Below, piece by piece: positions 24,601 to 35,200 of a stretch of DNA of 64,000 bases. A model generated the notes under the pieces. The model made no database searches and had not been told where the DNA came from. It saw only the letters and a program-made list of their open reading frames with translations. A program made the position numbers and the translations under genes. Position 1 is the first letter of the stretch. Each line of letters begins with the position of its first letter. This stretch comes from Symbiodinium natans (Eukaryota; Sar; Dinophyceae; Suessiales; Symbiodiniaceae), in contig CAJNDS010002435.1 in NCBI GenBank assembly GCA_905221605.1, forward strand, positions 318,501-382,500. Direction: 5' to 3'.

Positions 24601-27600
24601 TCCCTCTGCGGAGACTCCTGCCTCCCGCACGACTGGCACCAGCACCCCATCACCTGGCGAGAGCTCGTCATAGCGGAGAAGCTCACGACTTCCGCCCCCA
24701 GGCTCGGTGCATGACGCGTCGTCCAGGCTTGACAACCGCGCTTCAAAGCCCTGTCCTTCCGAGTCCTACTGTGATCCTCACATCTGGGCATCCTGATTCC
24801 CAGCGTGTCGAGGACGTGAAAGTCGGGACCCGGCCTGAATCCCAAGCCCATCCTTCCGGCGCAGTCCAGCGCTCTGCCGCCGAGGATAAGCCCGTGCCAA
24901 TCGGACGTACCCCTGGCTGCGATTTTACATCGCACGAAAATTTCGGTGTTGGGGCGACAGTCGTCCGCCGTCCTGCCTTCCAGCAGCGTGACGCGCAAGA
25001 CTGCTGCCCCCTTCAGAGGAACGGGGGCTCCCGAAGCAATTCCATGCACGTATTCGGGGTGGACCCACTTTTCAAGTCTCACGACCGGGAAGCCGGGATC
25101 CTCAGTGCCGATCCCCAGCTCTGCAGCCCGGTTCATCATGCCCACCACGAGTTCCTCGGTCACGTGGTTTGCGCCGGCGCAACCGTCGAGCATACACTCG
25201 ACCTTACGGTCGAGGACCTGGACCACCGTCCTGTACTGGTAGCCTCCTGGCTCGTTGTCCGCCAGGTTCCACCAGTCCTTCGGCAGATCGTCCAGGGTGG
25301 CGAACTTGTCCCGCCCGCCCTTGCTTAACGGAAGCGCGTGCTGCTGCACCGCGGCGTGTCCTGCGGCTCCTAAGACGCCTGCCTGGACGCCTGAGCTGCC
25401 TATCTGGACACTGAACGCGGCGAAGGGGTTAGACATGGAAGCACCGGAGGGCGGGGCCCAGTTGGCAGGCAAGGCCGGCGTCCCTCCTGAGGTCGTCAGG
25501 TTGTGGACCATGTCGCAGCTGGCTCCTTTCTTGCACGACCCATTCTTGGAGAAAAAGGGGCAAACAGTGCCTGGTGGCTTTGCCGCGCCTTTGGCCGCAG
25601 CCTTAGGCTTTGCGTTGGCTTTTGCCTTGCCACCTCCCTTCCCCTTGCCCTTACCTTTCGCAGTGGCAAAGGTTTGGTCACCCTTCTTGGCCGCGAGAGC
25701 TTTTCTGCGAAGCTCCTTGTCGTGGCTGTACGGGCAGGCATCCCCTTTCGGGCAATTCCCATGATCGCGAAAGTGGAAGCAGATCTTCTTGTCCGCTCCT
25801 TTGCCAGCTCCCTTCGACGCAGCGGCAAACGTCTGGTCCGCGCCAGCTTTGGCCGCGGCAGCTGCTCCTTTCGCAGCAGCCTTCGCAGCGGCCTTGAGAC
25901 TCTTAATCTCCTTCTGAGCCTCGGCTAGCGCGACCGCCGGGTCCGCGCTCTGCGAACCGGTCGCTGTGTACACAGAGTGGGAAACAGCCCTGTGAGCTGC
26001 TTCCCTCTGCTCGTACTCCAGAACGACCTTGTGGCTCTCCTCCCAAGTCTGCGGTCCTCGCAACCCGCCATCCTTGGGATCGCCAGGCCACAACCGTTTG
26101 TCGTTCCGGATCTCCTTTTGGAGATACGGGGGCATCTTGCGGAGGTACGAGAGATACAACTCTCGTGGGGTCTTCCCAAGACCTACCGCCTCAAGGTCCG
26201 CAATCGAGGCCTCAAACAAAGGCTCGAATTGGTGGCCTGTGAGCTTACCCTTAGCGAGAGAGGCATGCTCACCATCCACGCGGACTTCTCTTTCCTCCCG
26301 CGATTCCCCGAACATCAAGTGCTTGTTCTTGATGCGGTCGTACACCGCCTGTGGATCGGAGAGAACCTCTCCCGACTTCCACGCTGCGCGGTACGCGTTC
26401 GTGTACGTCTTCACGCGCGAGCCGCGGCAGCGCCCGCGTAGCGCTAACAGCTTCTCGCGCGCACTCATACCGCGACAGTTGTTGGCCAGCGCGCAGACGT
26501 CCTCGAACTCCTCGTAGAACAGGACAACGTCTCGCGCGTCCGACTTGTCGTCGGTCAGCGTCGGCCACGTGAGGTCAGTTTTGACCGTAGTTATGGAGCT
26601 TTGCCCGCCCCTCTGCGCTAACGCTTCTTTCAGCGCTTCAGTTTGGGCGGCGAGTGCGGCGGCGAAATCGCCCGCCGGGTGTTGGGACCCGGTCTGCGAA
26701 CCTCCGCCGTCTGAACCTCGCTTCAGGGCTTCTATCTCCATCTCCAGCGCAGCAAGCTTCGCGCGCAAAGGGGAATCGCCGTCCGTCGCGCCCAGGACAC
26801 GGGCCGCGGAAGGACCACCTGCAACCTCGGCAGTGTGCAAACCTCCACGGTCCAATCCTACCCCCAACCCACTTGCAGTCGCAGGCTGTGGGAGCCCTGG
26901 GGAACGCGGCCCCACGGCTTCAACTGGCACATCGGACGGGGAGCTCCAAACCTTCTCTTGGCTCGAGCTTTCTTTTCCCCCCAACGCGAGGATAAGCTCC
27001 CCGATGCATTGGATTTCGCGCTGAATCTCCTCTGCGTCTTCGGGGTCCTCGCCACCGCGCAAAGCCGCGACCGAGAACCTGGTCCGCAGCCGACGGACCA
27101 TCTTCGTCGGATGCCAGTCCCCGCCTATCTTGGAGAACTCATCCGCAAGGAGGGTGGCTTTGGTGCTTAAGGCGTCAAGGTCACGGGAGCTCACCGTGAC
27201 TCCATGCGCTTTCAGCGCGAGGACAATCCGCGAAACGCGCGTCAAGTAGTCCGCGACCGGTTCTTGGTCTGGACGGAAAATCGCGCGCAGCTCCGCCTGC
27301 AAGCCCTCTGCGGTGCCTGGCACTGAACCTGCTGTCGACGGCGGACCGGACGGTCCCGCCGGGCGGGACCCTGGTGCCGTAGCAGGGACATAGGCAGCAC
27401 CGGTAGGGACCATGGCCAGCTCCCTAGCCGCGGCGCTGACGTCCACCCGCGGCGGACTGTCGCCTCCAGCGCCCGAGGCCTCAGGGACTAGCTCGGAGTC
27501 CTCTTCTTCTTCCTCTTCATCCTCGTCCTCGTCTTCGGCGTCATGGAGGAACTTCATGACTTTCCGCCAGAGAGCCGCCTCTTGCTCTGGCGTAGTGCTG

Positions 27601-29239
27601 ACCCCATCCCGCTTGGACAACGGACGGCTGCCAGTCTCCCTACGCCACTTAAGCCAAGCGACGTAGCTCATCCGCTCGGGATAGGGAACGTCTCCACCCT
27701 CGATAGCTTCGAGGAGGGTGACGCCCTCAGCCTGACCTGCAACCTCTGCGGACATTGCCGCAACACAAGGCGAAAAGCCGCGCCTTGGTTAGCAGGCCGC
27801 AGGCGTGGCACGCGAAGCGCCGCGCCTTGGTTAACAGGCCGCAAGCGTGGCACACAGTCCACGCGTCCAGGTCACGGACCGCGACAGACAAGCAAAGCAA
27901 TGCTTGCCCACTCGGGCCGTAGGCACAAGAGCTGTACGTTTCCCAGAACAGCCCCCAATTGTGAAGTCGACCAGCACTGGACTTGCACTAAGCCAATGCA
28001 ATCACAGCCCGGTCACGCTGTTTTACGACTTCGCGAGTCCAAGCACTTGTGCAGCTACGCCTGAGTGCGTCCGGTCGGACCGCACAGCAACCTAGGAGCT
28101 ACTGTACGACTCTACCGTGCTCAAAGGCACAAGCTCGGTACTTGAGCCAAAACATTGGCATTGTTACGAATTGCAAAACTACACATGCAAGGGAAAACAA
28201 CAAGCTGCACTAGCACTAAGCAAGCACTCCATGCATGCTTTGACCTGCTCACAAAGATAGTAAGATAGCAATACAGTAATATAGTAATATAGTAATATAG
28301 TAATATAGTAATATAGTAATATAGTAATATAGTAATATAGTAATATAGTAATATAGCAATATAGTACTATAGTAAAATAGGACTATAGTCATATAGTACG
28401 AATGGTAAGAATCAATGATGTTTAAGCAACGGCCGAGCTGCCAGGTCGATCTTGCGGCCCTGAAGGAGTGTGGAGGCATTCGGCTCCCGCTTCACCAGGG
28501 GCTTGAAGACCATGCTGCTCTGCACCCCGGCACCTGCTAGAAGAAACAAGTAGGGTTTTAGGGTTTAGGGTTTAGGGCTTAGGGTTTAGGGTTTAGGGTT
28601 TAGGTTATGGTTAAGGAAACACCCATGCTTAAGGCTCCCTACGACTCCCTAAGGCTCCCTAAGCTTCCGTAAGGTTCCTTAGGTACCTTACCCCCCCCCC
28701 CCCCCCATGAACCCCACTTAAGAAGCCTATGAGATGGGAAGGGACGAAGCATCGCCTGCCTGCCAGATGCTCATGCGTTCCCTTGGTGGCATAGAGGACG
28801 TAGCCTCGGTTCAGCACGGCCTAAACCCTAAACGCACTTGCTGCCGAAAACAGCTCGACCTCACACGACGAAGACAATACTGGGAATTTGGGATGTTCAC
28901 CCTTAGACTTAAAATAGGGGTAAGGGTTTTGTTCCTTTTTGCCGGACAAAGTAATCAGCAACTCGGATAAGGCCCGATAAATACCTGCTACAAGCCCAAA
29001 ATTAGAGGAATATCCCTTTTTGCCACTGGACTGAAGGCAAGCCAGACTCCCATGCACCACCCACGGCTATGAAGCAACTGCCAATATCTCTAAACCCTAA
29101 ACCCTATAAACCCTAAACCCTAAACCCGAAGCCCTAAACAGATTCCGCCGCGAAGCCCATGTCCAGCAACTGCCGCGCCGCCCCCGAGCTCACGAACTCG
29201 CGTTTCGCCCCAGGAGGGCCCAAGGACACCAGAATGGCC
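9650..29239 (-). CDS. CPS II exons 27-32: MGS regulatory domain and C-terminus
   Basis: Exons: 29239-29157, 28804-28760, 28533-28442, 10741-10646, 10423-10383, 9737-9650. Joined reading gives [49 protein letters not shown] joined to [40 protein letters not shown] and [20 protein letters not shown], ending ERLS and TGA. The MGS-like fold normally binds allosteric nucleotides (UTP, PRPP). The 45-nt exon 28 was found only because the [10 protein letters not shown] block was missing from the first assembly. Exons 29 and 30 are 17.7 kb apart because of the LTR retrotransposon. Confidence 0.88.
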
Positions 29240-32200
29240 CTGGCAGGAATATGGGACTGAAAAGAGGGGACCCCCAGATATAGATCCCAATTGTAGGATC
29301 CCCTTATAATAAGGACCCCAATACGGTACCCGGCAATATCTAAGCTACCATATATGATGACCCTAAGACTCCAAATAGCCCGAAGCAGGCAGTACTTACA
29401 AGCTTTGGACCCCAATGTCGGTATTGTTTGTGTACTTGGAGCCCTTGGGCTGTAAGCTATAGTCAGTATAGTTAATCTGCTAACAACACACAGTCTAAGG
29501 TGCATTTATGTGGCATTTTTGCTGTGAAGGGGTTTGCGTTGAAATGGAGAACGTGGAGAAAACTAGGGAAAGAATGAGAACAATAGAGAAACATCGTTTC
29601 CGCTAGTTCCAAACACTAACAAAACACTAATCCGTTCGCAAAGGAACTCCCAAAAAATCCTTGAAGTCCCAGCAACTACAATGAACCTCTTCGTGCTTCA
29701 GAATTTTCGAAAGAAAGACTAGAGGATACGAATACCCTTATAAGGAAGCTTGTTGTTTACTTTCCTTTGGGGGGGGGGGGAACAAAGTTACCAACTTACA
29801 AGAGGGACCTAAGGGAGGCCCCCATCTCGTTTCAATCGGCGCCAACAATGTGGCACGTTGGCGATGGGGCAGCTTTGTACTTGAGAGAGCAACATGCCGC
29901 GACCCTATAAATCCTGTTTCCCAACAACCTAAACCCTGTGGCACTGAACCCTATTTCCCTAAACCCCTTTGCCTTTTTCCCTAAACCCCCCTTGCCTTTT
30001 GCCCTTCAAGAGACTAAAGGAGGTACACGCTTATCATGGACCTAAAAGGTGATTTGGGGGTTATTTGGGGGCTACTTAGGTATATAGGGGCTATGTTAGG
30101 CATAAGGGGAAGAAGATTGAGGGTCCCTTCTAGGGGTCCCTCCTTTCACCCCTAAAGCCCCCCGATGAACCCTCAACCCTCCGTAGGAGGCCTGTTGCCC
30201 TAAACCCGATAAACCCGATAAACCCGATAAACCCGATAAACCCTATAAACCCTATAAGCCCTCTAAACCCTCTAAACCCTAACAACCCTGAACCCAAAAC
30301 CCTACCTAGGAGGCCAAGGGGCTGCGAAGGCAGCTTGAAGTTCGCGGCCACCATGCTCTTCAGGAATGCCTCGTGGGCGTTGACGCCGAAGCCTCGGCTG
30401 CTAATGAGCAGGGCTTCTTAGGGTTTTTCAAGGTTTAGGGGTTAGGGTTTAGGGTTTAGGGTTTAGGGTTTAGGGTTTAGGGTTTAGGGCTAGGGTTTAG
30501 GGCTCAGGGCTTTCTAGGTTGTTGTTTTTTTTTGTGTTTTTGTACGGGTTAGGGTTTAGGGTTTAAAGCCCCGAAGTTACGTTAGAAGGTGCGACGGTCC
30601 CTGTCGCGATGACAAAGCCACAAAAACTGTTCCAACACATCTCAATGAGAAGTGGGCACCGCCCACCCCAAGACAGAATATACAGATGTGCCCTTTGAGG
30701 GGTATATCCTCCTATGGATATATATATATATATATACATACATATATATATATATAGTTAGACCCCTTTTAGGGATGGTATGTAGTACCTCTAAATCCTC
30801 CATTCCTAGAATTCCTCCATTCCACTTACAGACCTACCCTAAACCCTAAACCCTCAACCCTAAACCCTGAACCCTAAACCCTAAACCCCCTAAACCCTAA
30901 ACCCTAAACCCTAAACCCTAAACCCTAAACCCTAAACCCTAAACCCATTTTTTACCTCGCCCAAGTCGCAGGCCACCTCGCCGGTGGAGGACATCTCCAC
31001 ACCCAGCCGCGGGTCGGAGTTCTTGAGCCGGCCGAAGGAGAACCTGGGTTTAGGGTTTAGGGTTTAGGGTTGAGGGTTGAGGGTTGAGGGTTGAGGGTTT
31101 ACAGGGTACAGGGTATAGGGTTTAGGGTTTAGGGTTCAGGGTTTAGGGTTTAGGGTTGAGGGTTGAGGGTTTATAGCGTTTAGGGTTTAGGGTTGAGGGT
31201 TTAGGGTTGAGGGTTGAGGGTTTATAGCGTTTAGGGTTTAGGGTCTAGGGTTTATAGGGTCTATCAGAACCCGGGGTTGACCCCTGAAAACCCTCTGAGA
31301 GAGATTCCTCACTGTGATCTTCTTAAACCAAATCTAAACCCTAAACCCTTTTTCGAACCCAGACTCTGTAAGTCAGCTGGCACGATGACAATTGCATCGT
31401 TTACATGCTAGAAAGTAAGTGCATCCGAAACAGACGGTGAATTGCCGAAAGGGGCACACGCGTGCTCAGCACTGCGACGCTCACTGTCCAGAGCGACCCC
31501 ACATGATAGATGGCTCTGAAGACACAGCCCTCAAACTGTCAAGAGGACAAGCATTGCAAGTTATTGACGTCCTAGCGCCCACCCCTTCCTTCGAAGCTTT
31601 CGGGCCTTTCTGCGCAGACAGTGCTTGCCGGCGTTCTTCTCGTCGCTGTTGTTTTATTCTCATGCGGGCAGCAACATGTTCTGAGCGAAGCTGCTGAGTG
31701 TCAAACTGGTGCGAGGCACGGACATCGGCAACAGCATCAGACTCCCTGGAAGCAGTAGCAGCCATGGGTCTGCTATCATGCATGCGCTGATCGACATCGC
31801 AACGGAGGGAAACGTTCGCAGTTGCAGGGGTGCCAAGGGCTCTCGCAGACTCTTGGAGCTGGTTGATCTGGTTGCGCAGGTTCAACTCCCGGTTTCTCCA
31901 GCTCTCTGCCACCTTCTCGAACTTGTCTTGCAAGCCATACATGAGAGTCTCACACATCTGTCTTCTGATCATCTCGGCCTCTGTCTGGACGGTGGCATCC
32001 TGCTTAGCTATGGTCTCTGGTTGTGACGACTGCCTTCTCAGTATCCACTGCGTCGGCCTCGTCGCAAAAGCCAATGGCTTCATGGAGTGAGATGATGCGG
32101 CGAGCACTTGGGGAGGCGGTTCGCGGTGCACGCAACTTCAAATGGCATAACGCCGCACCCAAGAGGCTGGTGGCTTCCGGGACACCCGGCTTCCGAGACA

Positions 32201-35200
32201 TCCTCCATGCATAGCCCGTGCAGGAAATGAGCTTGTTGGGATCCATGCAAGGCAGCTAAGACTGTGCACTCAATTAGGGCTTGCCGTCAAGGCCTCGTAG
32301 CAGAATGGCTTGAGCCAAAATGACTAAACCCTAAACCCTAAACCCCTAACCCCTTACGGGCCTACCTAGGAGCCTAAGCAATCTCTGCTTGTTGGGAGTT
32401 TTCATTGACACGGGACAGGTGCAGTGCCCTGCAATGGGCCTTTCTTATAATGTAAGCTCTCTCCGACCAGGTGGCCCAGTAACCTAGGATACAAAGAGTG
32501 CAGTTTTTTGCTTCAAGGGGTTTGGAAGGGAACCTCCCCCCCCCCCTCCCAACAAAAAAAAGGAATAAGGGCACTACTGGGCATCCTACCTAAACCCAAA
32601 AAAACAAAACCCTAAACCCTAAACCCTAAACCCTAAACCCTAAACCCTAAACCCTAAACCCTAAACCCTAAACCCTAAACCCTAAACCCTAAACCCTAAA
32701 CCCTAAACCGTACTGGCCGAAGGACATGGGAGCTTTGCAGGCCACGAACTCGATGTCCATTGGCTGGATGATCGCCGGGCGCACTGGCATTCCTACCATG
32801 ATTCCTGCGCATGGTGCATGCGCCCTCCCAAGCTGCTCACTTAAGCCTTCGGCCTGGTAGGGTTTAGGGTTTAGGGTTTAGGGTTTAGGGTTTAGGGTTT
32901 AGGGTTTAGGGTTTCGGGTTTCGTTTTTAGGGTTTAGGGTTTCGTGGACTCAAGTTGCACCGGAGCGGCGGGTTGCCAGCTCGATGAAGTTCACGTTGTA
33001 GGTCTTTGAGATGAAAGGCATCGACCGGGAGGCCCTCAAGTTGCACTCCTTGGCCGTGCCGTGCAACTTTCCGACATTAGGGTATTGGGTTTAGGGTTTT
33101 TAGGGTTTAGAGGGTTTAGGGTTTAGGGTTTAGGGTTTAGGGTTTAGGGTTTAGGGTTTAGAGGGTTTAGGGTTCAGAGGGTTTAGGGTTCTCTTAGGGT
33201 GTAGGGTTTAGGGCTTAGGGTTTAGGATTTTAGCTACGCCACACGGGGTCTCCGAAATCAGGGGTACCTTATTGGGGTCCTTCTGAAAAGGGAATCCTAC
33301 TGTTCGGGGGTCTAACTTAGCGGTCCCTGATGTTCGTAAACTCCCACTTGTACAACACGAGGCGTTTCGTGGCCAGCGCTTATTTGGGAAAGGCAATTGC
33401 CTATCATAACCCTAAACCCTAAACCCTAAACCCTAAACCCTAAACCCTAAACCCTAAACCCTAAACCAACTGACTTCTGGCATTTTCGTGGCAGAGCTGC
33501 GATGACCTTGACTTCGTTGTCCTTGCAGATGAACTGGATGTTGAAGGGCCCCGAAATCTTGAGGGCCTTGCACAACTTCTGTGAGATGCCTCAGGTGACA
33601 TGTTACTACTCAACCCTAACCCCTAAACCCTAAACCCTAAACCCTAAACCCTAAACCCTAAACCCTAAACCCTAAACCCTAACCCCTAAACCCTAAACCC
33701 TGGGGTATCCCTTGTTGAATTTCAATGCGTGAGTTCATAAGGGAACCTCTCCCTTAGAGCTTCGGGTTGCGATCCAGGGTTTAGGGTTTAGGGTTTAGGG
33801 TTTAGGGTTTAGGGTTTAGGGTTTAGGGTTTAGGGTTTAGGGTTTAGGGTTTAGGGGTTTTTTCCGTACAACAGGGGCCTTAAGAATTAGAACCGGGTTT
33901 TGGAAGGTTATTGTAGTAGAACTATGAAAGGGGATCATAAAGGGAATACTGCCCGTAATTCTTCCGACCCCTATAGTAGGGTGCCAGAACTCAAAGGATC
34001 GGGGTCAACCCTAAACCCTAAACCCTAAGCCCTAAGCCCTGAACCCTAAACCCTAAACCCTAAACGCATTGTGAGGCTAAGCCGCTCTTCACTTTGCGGT
34101 GTGTCTCCACAAACAGCCGCTGTGCCGGAAGCAGCAAGGACGCGTCTCCGCTGTGCACCCCCGCGTTCCTCGGAGAACCAAAATAAACCCTAAGAGGTTT
34201 ATGGTCCATATACCTTATATGGAGAAGAGTAAGTAGGGTATATGATCCCACCAAGGTTCTCGATGTGCTCCGCGATAGCGTAGTTGACGAGCCTTGCTGG
34301 CACGTGCAGCGACATCAACAACCGTCCCTAGCCCTAGCCCCCCTAAACCCTAAACCCTAAACCGTAAACTGTAAACCGTAAACCGTAAACCCTAAACCCT
34401 AAACCCTTGCACCCGCAACTTCCCCACAGAACCTCGCCGAGCCACTCGCCGGCCTTGCCCACCGCATCTAGCTCCACCTCCTTGGCGCCGGTGATGTACT
34501 TGGAGATCACCACCTTACTTGGGGAGGTTCATGGCACTTATTAACCAATAAAAACTTGCGCTACAAGTAAAAACTGGTTATTAACCAAAAAAAGGTTAAT
34601 AAGGGTTACCTGCTCTACCACTAAGCCACAGGGTGGTCGCGGCTGACCACGGCAGCTGTCTTCAGGAAGACCTCCAGCTCCTTGGGGCCAAATGAATTCA
34701 TACTACCTTAATAGGAATTGCAGTAGTCTGGGGGTACATGACCCAAATTTTAGGGCCTTTAGGGTTCATTGGGTCCCCAAGGCTCGGAGTCGTTGGTCAC
34801 CACGCGCATGGCCGCCCCGCTGAGCACGTAGGAGGGCCGCACCAGCACCGGAAAGCCGGCCGCCCGGCAGAAGCTGCGTGCCTCCTCCAACGTCTCGAAC
34901 TGGGACCACCTTTATTTTTCACCCCAAAAAAACACCTTATCATGAGGGTGCCCTTTTTAAGGGTTGGTTGCTTTGTAAAGGAACCTTGAACCCCAAAAAA
35001 AGGTAGTGCCAAGCCACTGCGGCTGGTCGATGCGCAGCTGGTCACAGAGCTGGCTGAACTTCTTGCGGTCCTCGCACGCGTCGATGGCCTCCACGGAGGT
35101 GCCCAGGACGCGCACGCCGCAGCGGTGCAGGCCAAGGGCCAAGTTGTTGGGCGTCTGCCCACCCACGGACACCACCTCAAGGAATTGGAAGACACATTTG

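Larger units (their letters stand above)
11125..28253 (-). mobile_element. 17.1-kb LTR retrotransposon (Ty3/gypsy-like domains, permuted RT order, accessory RNA enzymes)
   Basis: Complete element with two 294-bp LTRs that I find identical base for base, each TG...CA, flanked by a 4-bp duplication AAGA (11121-11124 and 28254-28257) inside a TAGTAAGA microsatellite. All main ORFs are on the minus strand. Order 5'-3': gag with two CCCH fingers, retropepsin-like, RT thumb/connection plus RNase H, unknown region, DD35E integrase, methyltransferase-like region, RT fingers/palm with YVDD, Tpt1/KptA-like domain, C2H2-finger protein, transmembrane protein with PLD-type HKD nuclease. It is GC-rich compared with its surroundings. 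It lies in an intron of CPS II in sense orientation. Identical LTRs mean recent insertion, although frames break between ORFs. Confidence 0.96.

Noticed and set aside
34595-34630. A tRNA gene at the CPS II intron 18 donor
   Set aside because: Only a D-arm-like stretch; no acceptor stem, anticodon arm or T-loop follows.
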